64,000 nt of DNA from Desulfobacterium sp. GTDB taxonomy: Bacteria > Desulfobacterota > Desulfobacteria > Desulfobacterales > Desulfobacteraceae. Location of the stretch: the NCBI GenBank assembly GCA_030145245.1, contig JAQYWC010000076.1, positions 62,001 through 126,000 of the forward strand. Reading direction: 5' to 3'. Of this stretch, positions 1 to 8,032 are shown piece after piece. Positions within the stretch are counted from its first letter, which is position 1; every line of letters starts with the position of its first letter. The position numbers and the translations under genes are program-made. The notes below the pieces were generated by a model that saw only the letters and a list, made by a program, of their open reading frames with translations, did no database searches and was not told the origin of the DNA.

Positions 1-35
1 CGTGGTCGGATCAAACAGGTCGGAGCGTCTTTGAG

Positions 36-65
36 AATCCTTGGCCGTGCGCACGGTCAAGGATT
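36..65. other. Hairpin downstream of the RND pump gene
   Basis: Two 13-base arms (36-48 and 53-65) around a GCGC loop pair with one G:T wobble. It lies about 120 bases beyond the stop of the RND gene that is read toward it on the minus strand, so it may end that long transcript. No T-run follows the stem on either strand, so a classical intrinsic terminator is not shown. The rest of 1-182 holds nothing else that I recognise. Confidence 0.4.
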
Positions 66-182
66 ACATGTGGTAGTCTGTCTGTCATGGATAAATCTCC
101 CACCTGAGCCTAACCTATGAGGATAACAAATCGCAAAACCTATATCAAAATAAGTTTTTTCTATTCAGATCATGGTGAAGAG

Positions 183-3100
183 TCATGCCAACGGTTCCGA
201 AATGCGGGCGTCTGCCTCGTTGCGGGCCTCGTCGGTGAAGAGCCCCAGGAAATCCTCCACCACCATGTAAAAGGTGGGCACCAGGGCCAGGGTGATGAGG
301 GTGGCAAAAAGGATCCCGAACCCCAGGGAGATGGCCATGGGCACCATGAACCTTGCCTGGCGGGAGGTCTCAAAGATCATGGGGGCCAGTCCCCCAAAGG
401 TGGTCAGCGTGGTCAAAAGGATGGGGCGGAAGCGCTGCTTGCCTGCCTGGAGGATCGCCTCGTGGGACGGGACGCCGCTGTGCCTGCGGCGGTTGGCAAA
501 GTCGATCATCACCAGGGAGTCGTTCACCACCACCCCTGAGAGGGCCACAAGCCCGAACAGGCTCATGAGGGAGAGGGAATAACCCAGCAGGATGTGGCCG
601 ATCACGGCCCCGACAATGCCAAAGGGGATGGCCGCCATGATGATCAGGGGCTGGACATAGCTCCTGAAGGGCACGGCCAGCAGGGCATAAATGACGAAAA
701 GGGCCATCATCAGGCCGGAGATGAGACTTGAAGTGCTCTCCCGCATGTCGGCCTGGCGGCCCTGGAACTTGCAGGTCAGCCCGGGATAGTCGTGCTGGAT
801 ACGGGGAAGGATCTCCTCCTTGAGCACGTCGATGAGCCGGTTGGTCTCGTTCCTTGGCACCACATTGGCCGACACCGTGGAGATCCGGCGTCCGTCCCGG
901 CGATCAACCGAGGTGTACGCCCTGCCCCGCGCCATGGCAACCACCTCCCGCAACAGCGCCTCCTGGCCCTCCTGGTTTTGAACCATGAGGGTCTCGAGAT
1001 TGTGCTCAAAGGTCCTCTCCTGCTCTGGCAGGCGCACCTTCACCGTTACCTCGTTCCGCCCCCGCTGGAGCTTCAATGCCTGGGCCCCGTAGAAGGCGTG
1101 GCGCACCTGGAGGGCGACATCCCGGGCCTTGAGCCCCATCATCTCGCCCAAAGGCAGCATGGTAAAGTCAAACTGCTGTTTCCCCCTGGCCGATCCGTCA
1201 TCGATGTCCCGGGTGGTGGGGAAGTTGGCAAGCTCCCGGGCCAATGCTTTACTTGCTGCCTTGAGGGTGCCGATCTCCCGGTGGCTCAGCTCCATGGTCA
1301 GGGAGGTGCCGGATCCGGGACCGCCCCGGTCCGCCTGGAAGGTGATGGATTCAAGGCCGGGAACGGGGCCAAGCTCAGTGCGCCACAGATCCGTAACTTC
1401 CGAGGTGTGGATGGGCCGGACATCCCCCGGGGTAAGCATGATCCGTGAGGTGATCACATTATCGTCCACATGGGAGAAGAATCCCCGGGCCAGGGTCTGG
1501 CCGCCGTTTTCTTTGATCACTGTCCGGGCCGCATCGCAGATGCGCTCAAATACCGCTGACACCCGCTCCTCCGAGCTGCCGCTGGGAAGGGAGGCCGTAA
1601 CATAGGCATAATCGGATTCCACCCGGGGCATGAGGGTGGTGGTGATCCGGCCGCTCTTGATATAGCCCCCCACGATGAAAAGGATGGCAACGGCAATGGC
1701 AAGACAGGTGTAGCGGTTCCCCAACACCCGGCCCAGGAAGGGGACGTAGACCCTGTCCACAAAAGAGACAAGAGCGTTGCTGACCCGCTGCTGCCGGGCA
1801 ATGATCCACCCCATGACCTTACCCTTGGAACCTGTTTTCCCATGGGCCAGATGGGCCGGCAGGATAAAGAGGCTCTCCACAAGTGAAACGAGAAATACCG
1901 TGATCACCACCACGGGAATGATCTTGAAAAATTTACCCATGGTGCCGGGAACGAACATGATGGGCAGAAACGCCACGATATTGGTGAGGATACTGAACAC
2001 CACGGGCACGGCCACCTCCCGGGTGCCCCGGATGGCTGCATCCAGAAACGGCACCCCCCTCTGGCGGTAGTGGTAGACGTTCTCCCCCACCACGATGGCG
2101 TCATCCACCACAATACCGAGGGTGACGATAAAGGCGAACATGGATACCATGTTGATGGAAAAATCGGTCAGGGGCAGCAGGAGAAAAGAACCGAACAGAG
2201 AGATGGGAATGCCCAGGGAGACCCAGAAGGCCAGGCGGATATCCAGGAACAGGGCCAGGAAGAGAAACACCAGGCCCAGGCCCATGTAGCCGTTCTTGGC
2301 CAGCAGGGCCGCCCGCTGGCTGAAGATCTCCGACCGGTCATGGATCATGGCCACGTCGATCCCCGGGGGCAGGGACTGTTTAAACCTTTCGATCCCGGCC
2401 TTGGCAGCATCGGCCACCACCACCGGCTTCTGGTCCCCCACCCGGAACACCTCGAGCATGACCGCGGGTTTGCCGTTAAAGCTTGCATGGTTGTTGGAGT
2501 CCTCAAACCCCTCCGTAATGACGGCAATATCCTCCAGGAGCACCCTTGCCCCGTCGTCAAGGGTGATGACGGCAAGCTTTGCATACTCCTTTGCCAGCTC
2601 CCGCCGCTCCTTCATCCTCACCATGATCTCGCCGGCGGAGGTCTTAAGGCTTCCCCCGGGCAGTTCAATGGAGGAGTTGGCAATTGTGGCGGCGATCCTG
2701 GCAAGGGTTAAGTTGTACCGCCTAAGGCTCTCCTGGGGCACTTCAATGTGGATCTCGTAATCCCGGACCCCATTGAGCTCCACCTGGGTGATGGCGGGGT
2801 CCTGGAGCAGCATCTCCCGCAACAGCTCGGCCCTGTCCCTCAGGACATTCTCGGAAACATCGCCGAACAGGGAAAATGAGGCCACCTGGCGGCGGCGGGT
2901 AGCCACGGAAACCATGGGCGTCTCCGCCTCATCCGGGAAAGAAGTGATGGCGTCTATCTCACTCTCCACCTCCTGGGCAAAGCTCCTCACATCCACCCCC
3001 TCGAGCACCTCAAGGGAGACCCGGGCATGGCCCTCAAAGGCCGTTGACCGCATCTCGTCCAAGCCGTCCAGGCCCTGGACCGCCTCTTCAACGGCAAGGA

Positions 3101-3326
3101 CAATGCCCCGCTCCACCTCTTCCGGGCTTGCCCCGGGATAGCTCACCGAGACGTTGACGATCCCGATCTCAAACTCAGGAAACACCTCCTGCTTGATCTT
3201 GCTGCCCATGAAGAGTCCTCCCACCAGGAGGACCACCATCAGAAGGTTGGCTGCCACGCTGTTGCCGGCCATCCATGGCACAGCACCTTTTCGCTCTGTT
3301 CGGTTTTCAATATTTTCCATGGTCAC
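183..3326 (-). CDS. RND-family efflux permease, HAE (drug/hydrophobe) type
   Basis: Inner-membrane, proton-driven pump subunit that would export substrate through a membrane-fusion protein and a TolC-type channel. Its 1047 residues are the normal RND length. The first membrane helix follows a short basic tail, and the two large periplasmic regions and C-terminal helix bundle are complete. The TM4 relay motif LGIVVDDAIVVGEN has paired aspartates (about residues 408-409), typical of multidrug/hydrophobe exporters. The DFGxxxDGA pattern of CzcA/CnrA metal pumps is absent. The apparent start is GTG at 3326, with AGGAAAA just upstream. ATG at 3320 is the alternative. It is the last gene of the unit 7747-183; a 78-bp repeat fills the gap to the adaptor gene. 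Confidence 0.93.
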   Translation of the reverse strand: MTMENIENRTERKGAVPWMAGNSVAANLLMVVLLVGGLFMGSKIKQEVFPEFEIGIVNVSVSYPGASPEEVERGIVLAVEEAVQGLDGLDEMRSTAFEGHARVSLEVLEGVDVRSFAQEVESEIDAITSFPDEAETPMVSVATRRRQVASFSLFGDVSENVLRDRAELLREMLLQDPAITQVELNGVRDYEIHIEVPQESLRRYNLTLARIAATIANSSIELPGGSLKTSAGEIMVRMKERRELAKEYAKLAVITLDDGARVLLEDIAVITEGFEDSNNHASFNGKPAVMLEVFRVGDQKPVVVADAAKAGIERFKQSLPPGIDVAMIHDRSEIFSQRAALLAKNGYMGLGLVFLFLALFLDIRLAFWVSLGIPISLFGSFLLLPLTDFSINMVSMFAFIVTLGIVVDDAIVVGENVYHYRQRGVPFLDAAIRGTREVAVPVVFSILTNIVAFLPIMFVPGTMGKFFKIIPVVVITVFLVSLVESLFILPAHLAHGKTGSKGKVMGWIIARQQRVSNALVSFVDRVYVPFLGRVLGNRYTCLAIAVAILFIVGGYIKSGRITTTLMPRVESDYAYVTASLPSGSSEERVSAVFERICDAARTVIKENGGQTLARGFFSHVDDNVITSRIMLTPGDVRPIHTSEVTDLWRTELGPVPGLESITFQADRGGPGSGTSLTMELSHREIGTLKAASKALARELANFPTTRDIDDGSARGKQQFDFTMLPLGEMMGLKARDVALQVRHAFYGAQALKLQRGRNEVTVKVRLPEQERTFEHNLETLMVQNQEGQEALLREVVAMARGRAYTSVDRRDGRRISTVSANVVPRNETNRLIDVLKEEILPRIQHDYPGLTCKFQGRQADMRESTSSLISGLMMALFVIYALLAVPFRSYVQPLIIMAAIPFGIVGAVIGHILLGYSLSLMSLFGLVALSGVVVNDSLVMIDFANRRRHSGVPSHEAILQAGKQRFRPILLTTLTTFGGLAPMIFETSRQARFMVPMAISLGFGILFATLITLALVPTFYMVVEDFLGLFTDEARNEADARISEPLA

Positions 3327-3338
3327 GCAATCTTTTTC

Positions 3339-3416
3339 CTAATCTGGACAAGCCAGAACCAAAAACAATCTGATTCTCTTGCCAAAATAACACGAAAATC
3401 AGAGCTAAGAAGCTAA
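3339..3416 (+). repeat. 78-bp dispersed repeat, copy 1
   Basis: This segment is the reverse complement of 15929-16006 with only three mismatches in 78 positions. It occupies almost all of the gap between the adaptor gene (stop 3421) and the RND gene (start 3326). An internal pair TCTGATT (3369-3375) / AATCAGA (3397-3403) could form a stem with a 21-base loop. One edge supplies the AGG of the likely ribosome-binding site of the RND gene. It has no coding capacity. A miniature mobile element or REP-like sequence is the simplest reading. Confidence 0.85.
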
Positions 3417-3420
3417 ACGT

Positions 3421-4686
3421 TCAACTTTGGGGAGCCTGCTCCCGGATCTTTCCGCTGGTTTCCCCGTCCAAAGTCCGGCCGGCCGTTGCCGGCCCGTCCC
3501 CACAGTCCTGGACCCGTATGGCCATGCCGTCCACAACAGAGGAGAGGTCGGAAAGAACGATCTTATCACCGGGCATTACCCCGGATTTCACGAACAGGGT
3601 CTCGGCATTTTTCCACAGGATCTCAAGCCGGCCGATGGCAAGCCGGTTATTCCGGGCGATCCAGACCCCATTGCCGTCCCTTGCCACCTGCCGGGGAAGG
3701 GCAATGACATTGTTGATCCGTTCCCCCTCAATGACCACCCTCACATAGGCGTTGATGAGCAAGGGATTGACTTTTCCGGTTTCAAGGCCAAGGGGATCCC
3801 TGACCGCAATGAGCACCCTGGCCAGTCGGCTTTGGGGGGACAGATCCCCCAACAGCCTCAATATCCTGCCCGGGTGGGTCTTGTTATCCCGGGTGAACAC
3901 GGTGACAGGACTGCCCTGGCCCTGGCCGGACAAGGGGAACCGGATCCAGGCAAGCTCATCCATGGGAAGGGTGGCCGCAACCCAGTATTCATCCGTGGCA
4001 GAGAGGGTTGCCAGGGTCTCCTGGCTTGTGACCTGGGACCCCTCTTCCACCTTTTTCTCCATGACCATGCAGTTGAAGGGAGCACGGATCACGGTTCGTT
4101 CAAGGTTCAGCCGGGCGGTTTCAAGATCGACCATGGCCGACGCAAGATCGGCCTGCACCTTTGCCAGCTGGGGTTTTCTCAGGGCAAGATCCGAGTCGCG
4201 AAACCGTTTCCCGGAGGTGGTCTCCATGAGTTTCACCTCGGCCCTGGCAACCTCCTGCCGGCCCCGCTCAAGGTTGAGCTCGGCCCTGGCACGGGCCACA
4301 AGGGTTTTCCTCTTTTCCAGGGCAAGTTTGTAATCCATGGGATCAAGGGTCAGGATCACCTCCCCTTTCTTGAAGATGCCCCCCGGGAGAAAGCGCTGGG
4401 ATGTGTTGAACACAAACCCGCCCACCCTGGGTTTCAGGGCCATGGACCGGGAGGCGGTCACGGTTCCCATGGAGGAGAGGGTGACCACATGGTCAGCGGC
4501 GCTGGCCGCCATCACCTCCACCAGGGGCGCCTTGATCTGGGCGGTTCCCCGCTTTGCAGAGGGTTTTGTGACATAGAGAAAACATGCAAGGGCAAGGCCT
4601 GCAAAGACGATGGAGATGGGGACAAGAATCCGCATCGCCCTGACGCCCCACCCTGTTTTAGTCTGTTTGATCATGATGGTTTCCAT
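3421..4686 (-). CDS. RND efflux membrane-fusion (periplasmic adaptor) protein
   Basis: HlyD/AcrA-like adaptor of 421 residues that bridges the inner-membrane pump and the outer-membrane channel. A single N-terminal membrane anchor (about residues 19-37) is followed by the first biotinyl-lipoyl half. Next come an alanine/glutamate/arginine-rich helical hairpin (about 120-200), the second lipoyl half (NLERTVIRAPFNCMVMEKKV) and beta-barrel domains. The start is uncertain: ATG 4686 and ATG 4674 are both possible and neither has a clear Shine-Dalgarno. Its position between channel and pump genes matches cnrB/czcB order. Family assignment is sure; substrate is unknown. Confidence 0.92.
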   Translation of the reverse strand: METIMIKQTKTGWGVRAMRILVPISIVFAGLALACFLYVTKPSAKRGTAQIKAPLVEVMAASAADHVVTLSSMGTVTASRSMALKPRVGGFVFNTSQRFLPGGIFKKGEVILTLDPMDYKLALEKRKTLVARARAELNLERGRQEVARAEVKLMETTSGKRFRDSDLALRKPQLAKVQADLASAMVDLETARLNLERTVIRAPFNCMVMEKKVEEGSQVTSQETLATLSATDEYWVAATLPMDELAWIRFPLSGQGQGSPVTVFTRDNKTHPGRILRLLGDLSPQSRLARVLIAVRDPLGLETGKVNPLLINAYVRVVIEGERINNVIALPRQVARDGNGVWIARNNRLAIGRLEILWKNAETLFVKSGVMPGDKIVLSDLSSVVDGMAIRVQDCGDGPATAGRTLDGETSGKIREQAPQS

Positions 4687-4757
4687 GCAATTTAAGGTGA
4701 TAATAAAACAAGGCTAAACAGGCCAAAGGCCATGGTTCGCCCCGCTTCCATGGCGGT

Positions 4758-6212
4758 TCAGGCCCCCCTGCCGCTTTTTTGCTTAACGCCAAGGGTATCT
4801 CTCCGGGTGCCGCTCTTTTCCTCAACACCAAGGGAATCTGTCCAGGTGCCGCCAAGGGAGCGGTGCAGGGAGATCCTTGCGATGATGAGCTGGGCCTGCT
4901 GCTTGATGATCTCCCGCTCCAGGCCCTGGACATTCAGCTGTTCCCTGAGCAGGGGAAGAAAGTCGGAGAGCCCCTTTTGATAGCGGTTGGTGGCCTCCTT
5001 CAGGGCCAGGCGGGCGGTTTCAAGCTGCTTATTGAGGGAGGTAAGCCACTCCCGCTGGTGGATCTCGCCGGACAGGGCGTCTTCCACCTCCACCAGGGCC
5101 GTGAATACGGTTTTCTCGTAAAAGGCAAGCCGCTCGTCCACAACGGCATCGGCCCTGTCAACGGCTGCCGCCCTTTTTCCGCCGTCAAACAGGTTCCCGG
5201 TAAGGTTCGTCGCCAGGGAGAGGACCCAGGAGTTGAACAGACTGTCCAAGCCAGGGTTCTGGTAGATCATGCTTCCCGTGAGATTCAACGACGGCAGCCG
5301 GTCTGCCCGGGCACCTGCCCGGTCCCACCTTCCGGCCACAAGCCTCAGCCAGGCCGCCCGGACATCGGGCCGCTTGAAAAGAAGATCCCCGGGGATACCG
5401 ATGTCGGGCAACAGGGGAAGTTCGGCCAAACCGGTCTTATCCAGGGATATTTCCTTTACCGGAGCCCTGCCCTGGAGCAGAAAAAGCCGGTTGGAAAGCG
5501 TGCTGATGCGATTCTCCAGGGGCGGCATCTGGGCCTTTGCCCGGGCCACCACCTCCTGCTGCTGGAGGAGATCAAGCCCGGTGGAAAGGGCGTTTTCAAA
5601 CCTGAGCTCCAACAGTTCCAGCAGCATGGTGTTGATCTGAAGCTGCTTTCTGACAAGGTCGAGCTCCCCCAGGGTTGAAACGAGTTCCACCCAGGTGGTG
5701 GCCACCTCTGCCGCCACGGTCATGGCGGCCGTCTCAAGGTCCAGGCGGCTTGCCCTGCTCGCCATCTCTCCCGCCCGGGCCCGGGCCCTTACACCTCCCC
5801 AAAGATCCACCTCATAGCTTGCTGCAGGCCCGAGGGAGAAAAGATCCACGGTGGATTCATGGCCATTGTCCCGGGTTCGTCTCTGGCTGACCCCTGCCTG
5901 GAGATCCAGGCTCGGAAAGAGTGGGGAACGCTTTTCTTTCGATATTGCCCTTGCCTGGTCAAGCCTTGCAAAGGCCTCCCTGATGGTGAAGTTGCTGCCA
6001 AGGGCAGTCTCCACCATGAGATTCAACGGGTCGCTGCCAAAGCTTTCCCACCACCGCTCCTGTAACGGAGCTCCTGCTCCCGGGTCCTGGAGATAGGCGT
6101 CCGGGAACGATTCGGGCACAAGGGATTCAGGCGGCGATTTAACACCCACACAACCCTGGACCAACAGGAACAACCCACAAATAGCGATGGTGACGATGGT
6201 TTCTCTTCTCAT
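4758..6212 (-). CDS. TolC/NodT-like outer-membrane efflux lipoprotein
   Basis: Outer-membrane channel of a tripartite pump, 484 residues, with two OEP repeats of alternating helical and strand segments. The N-terminus has a lipoprotein signal ending LVQGC (Cys21), so it is probably acylated. The extreme C-terminus is unusual: after the normal family end (about SLGG) come two in-frame 13-residue repeats, GTWTDSLGVEEKS and GTRRDTLGVKQKS, then GRGA. They come from a 39-bp tandem duplication at 4769-4846. The gene begins 27 bases after the sigma-factor stop and precedes the adaptor gene, matching cnrC position. Channel function is confident; the tail's role is unknown. Confidence 0.92.
   Translation of the reverse strand: MRRETIVTIAICGLFLLVQGCVGVKSPPESLVPESFPDAYLQDPGAGAPLQERWWESFGSDPLNLMVETALGSNFTIREAFARLDQARAISKEKRSPLFPSLDLQAGVSQRRTRDNGHESTVDLFSLGPAASYEVDLWGGVRARARAGEMASRASRLDLETAAMTVAAEVATTWVELVSTLGELDLVRKQLQINTMLLELLELRFENALSTGLDLLQQQEVVARAKAQMPPLENRISTLSNRLFLLQGRAPVKEISLDKTGLAELPLLPDIGIPGDLLFKRPDVRAAWLRLVAGRWDRAGARADRLPSLNLTGSMIYQNPGLDSLFNSWVLSLATNLTGNLFDGGKRAAAVDRADAVVDERLAFYEKTVFTALVEVEDALSGEIHQREWLTSLNKQLETARLALKEATNRYQKGLSDFLPLLREQLNVQGLEREIIKQQAQLIIARISLHRSLGGTWTDSLGVEEKSGTRRDTLGVKQKSGRGA
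4769..4846 (-). repeat. 39-bp in-frame tandem repeat at the 3' end of the TolC-like gene
   Basis: Two adjacent 39-base units (4769-4807 and 4808-4846) match at 32 of 39 positions, and a partial third unit of seven bases follows. Because 39 is 13 codons, the duplication keeps frame and lengthens the C-terminus with charged, flexible-looking residues. The divergence between units shows that the duplication is not recent. Confidence 0.85.
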
Positions 6213-6239
6213 TTGAATACGATTTCCACGGTTACGGTT

Positions 6240-6821
6240 CTATTCACCCAACACCCCCGGGCTGTTGCCAAGTTTTTTCCTCAAGGTTCGCCTCCCCCTC
6301 ACCAGAAGGGACTCCACAGCCGAGGTGGAGACACCCATAACATCTGCAATTTCCCTGTAGCTCAGCTCCTCGGTGTGCCGCAGGATCACTGCGGTACACT
6401 GGTTTTCAGGAAGCGCCCGGACCGCCATTGCCAGGGACGCCATGGCCTGCTTCCGGTCAAGATAGTCATGGGGCGTTTGATGGTCCGGGGGATCGGGAAG
6501 CCTGTCCGGCAACTCGGGGCTCTTTTTCCGAACCCTGTCGATGCACAGGTTCCGTACGATCCTGAACACAAAAGCGGTCAACGCCCCCCTGGCATCATAG
6601 GTAGCGGCTCCCTTGAACAGCCTTAAAAAAGTCTCCTGGACCACATCTTCAGCCTCCTGCCGTGTCCCAAGGGACCGGAATGCAAAGTTGAGCACCCGCT
6701 GTTGATACCGTGCGGTCAGCTCCAGAAATGCGGCCTCGCTCCCCTGGGCGATGGCCTGCATCATCCCAGCATCCCCGGGGGGTTCACATTTTTTGCCCGG
6801 CAGGTGCTGCCAGCTGCCCAT
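6240..6821 (-). CDS. ECF-type RNA polymerase sigma factor
   Basis: Sigma-70 family extracytoplasmic-function factor, 193 residues. Region 2 (about residues 35-100) contains the core-binding and -10 recognition helices (DVVQETFLRLF, FRIVRNLCIDRVRK). Region 4 (about 130-185) has a helix-turn-helix, YREIADVMGVSTSAVESLLVRGR. There is no region 3, as expected for ECF factors. ATG 6821 has GGGGAG five bases upstream. It lies 15 bases after the CnrX-like gene and ahead of the efflux genes, like CnrH in Cupriavidus. Inferred role: transcribe this operon, and perhaps others, when released from the anti-sigma factor encoded at 7307-7747. Confidence 0.93.
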   Translation of the reverse strand: MGSWQHLPGKKCEPPGDAGMMQAIAQGSEAAFLELTARYQQRVLNFAFRSLGTRQEAEDVVQETFLRLFKGAATYDARGALTAFVFRIVRNLCIDRVRKKSPELPDRLPDPPDHQTPHDYLDRKQAMASLAMAVRALPENQCTAVILRHTEELSYREIADVMGVSTSAVESLLVRGRRTLRKKLGNSPGVLGE

Positions 6822-6836
6822 GCCACTCCCCTGGGG

Positions 6837-7310
6837 TCAATGTCCCCGTCGCCGGTCGATCTTCTGCTGCTTGTACTCCCGCAAAAGGGTGAAGAACGCC
6901 CTTGCCTGATCATCGGTCAAAGAGCCCTTGACCTCCAGAAAATGGGTAACCCGCTTCTCAGCCTTGAAGGTTTCAAGGGCCACCATCTTCCGGGTATGGC
7001 CGTTGATGAGCGCCCGGTCCGGTTCCACCGCGTTCATGAGATGGTCGATGATGGCAAGCTCCTCCTCCATGGCCCCAAGATAGATCTTTTTCATCTCAGC
7101 CCTGAACGCTTCGCCCAGGGCGTCGACCCTGGCCTGTTGGCCGGGATCAAGATCCAGGCGGTCAAAGGGCCGGGTATGCCTGAACCGGTGATGGGAGCCT
7201 GATTTTTCTCCCCATCCCTTCTGTACCAGCACATAGCCGCCCATGATCAGAAAACCGAGATTAAGCCCCAGTGAAAATATCACCACAAGGCGTTTTGTCA
7301 ATAAATTCAA
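6837..7310 (-). CDS. Periplasmic CnrX/Spy-like metal-sensor protein
   Basis: Membrane-anchored periplasmic protein of 157 residues with one N-terminal helix (about 8-30) and a mostly helical domain resembling the CnrX/Spy/ZraP family. CnrX binds Ni/Co through an HxxxH pair, a glutamate and an HxxxM pair. Here H41xxxH45 and H105xxxM109 are present in the same order, although the spacing between pairs is shorter. The start is TTG at 7310, overlapping the stop of the anti-sigma gene (TTGA), so translation is probably coupled. It lies between anti-sigma and sigma genes exactly as cnrX does. Metal sensing is an inference; general envelope-stress chaperoning (Spy-like) is the alternative. Confidence 0.75.
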   Translation of the reverse strand: MNLLTKRLVVIFSLGLNLGFLIMGGYVLVQKGWGEKSGSHHRFRHTRPFDRLDLDPGQQARVDALGEAFRAEMKKIYLGAMEEELAIIDHLMNAVEPDRALINGHTRKMVALETFKAEKRVTHFLEVKGSLTDDQARAFFTLLREYKQQKIDRRRGH

Positions 7311-7747
7311 AATTCAGCCCCCTCTTCAAAAAAAAGATAGCCGGCATAGCCCTCCTCAACCTCCACGGCTGCGATCATACCACCTAAATCCATGGGCTGG
7401 GAAAAATAATCCAGAACCGTGGCCCCCAGGATACAACCGGTCACAACCCCTGCAGCCACGACCCCATAGGCAAGGGACCGCCATTGCCGCTCAAGGAGCT
7501 GCCAAAGGGAGGGGGGGGCCGGGACAATGGAAGCGGCTTTCGGGATGGCCGCCACCCTGGCTTCAACCGCCCGGGTAAGGGGCAGGGAGGGCAGCTGGTC
7601 CAGGGAGTCAAACAGGATCTTCAGCTCCCGGGCCCTTTCCCTGCACCGTTCGCACCGGCAAAGATGGGCTTCCACGGCCCCAAGCCGGTTTCCCCAAAGG
7701 GCACCCTCCGCCCACAGGTTCAATTCGGTCTCCTTGATATGTGCCAT
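7307..7747 (-). CDS. Zinc-finger anti-sigma factor (ZAS type)
   Basis: Membrane anti-sigma factor of 146 residues. The cytoplasmic N-terminal domain carries the zinc-binding HxxxCxxC motif (H28, C32, C35) of the ZAS family. One membrane helix follows at about 92-112, then a short acidic periplasmic tail. ATG 7747 is chosen because GGGGAGGAAAAA directly precedes it; an upstream in-frame ATG at 7813 lacks such a site. It heads the unit: anti-sigma, sensor, sigma, channel, adaptor, pump. It would hold the ECF factor inactive until the periplasmic sensor signals. CnrY itself lacks this zinc motif, so this is a variant of the cnr arrangement. Confidence 0.85.
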   Translation of the reverse strand: MAHIKETELNLWAEGALWGNRLGAVEAHLCRCERCRERARELKILFDSLDQLPSLPLTRAVEARVAAIPKAASIVPAPPSLWQLLERQWRSLAYGVVAAGVVTGCILGATVLDYFSQPMDLGGMIAAVEVEEGYAGYLFFEEGAEF

Positions 7748-7860
7748 TTTTTCCTCCCCATTCCTGAACGCGTCCCTTTGGTGATCTTCACCAGCACCCT
7801 TGCCCTCATCCATGCCAACGGATCAGAATCCAAAACCCTGCGCTCCATCTCCATACTATC

Positions 7861-7889
7861 TTGACAAGGGGAATGTCCAGGCAATAATT
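7861..7889 (+). promoter_or_regulatory. Sigma-70 promoter for the TauE-like gene
   Basis: TTGACA at 7861-7866 is followed, after 17 bases, by ATAATT (7884-7889). The predicted transcript would start near 7896 and run through the inverted repeat at 7934-8006 before reaching the ATG at 8033. Confidence 0.5.
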
Positions 7890-7933
7890 GTGCTTGTTTT
7901 TTAATCGGTTCCGGGCTATCAGCTTAGACGAAA

Positions 7934-8006
7934 GGGGTCAGGCTTTTCTTATTGCGCCGGTACAGGATCAAACCGCCAACACGAACAATAAGGAAAGCCT
8001 GACCCC
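7934..8006. repeat. 21-bp near-perfect inverted repeat with 31-base spacer
   Basis: The arms are 7934-7954 and 7986-8006. They match at 20 of 21 positions when one is reverse-complemented, and they begin and end with GGGGTCAGGC / GCCTGACCCC. The arrangement resembles REP or miniature inverted-repeat elements associated with small REP-type transposases, but no transposase is nearby. It lies in the leader of the TauE-like gene and could fold into a strong hairpin there. Confidence 0.8.
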
Positions 8007-8032
8007 CAATAACATTAAAAGGATTGTTGATC

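Larger units (their letters stand above)
7748..8032. other. Divergent control region between the efflux operon and TauE-like gene
   Basis: This 285-base region lies between two divergent transcription units. It contains a plus-strand promoter (7861-7889), the 21-bp inverted repeat (7934-8006), and on the minus strand a GGAACC (7912-7907) that could be an ECF -35 element for the efflux operon. I could not find a convincing partner -10, so the minus-strand promoter is only suggested. Confidence 0.4.

Noticed and set aside
183-3326. Heavy-metal (CzcA/CnrA) assignment of the first RND pump from gene order alone
   Set aside because: The TM4 motif is the HAE-type DD pair, so gene order is not enough to call a metal exporter.
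3427-4695. Long open frame on the plus strand opposite the adaptor gene (422 codons)
   Set aside because: It mirrors a clear HlyD-family gene; its translation is rich in Gly/His/Pro/Gln, as antisense frames of GC-rich genes are, and has no family motif.
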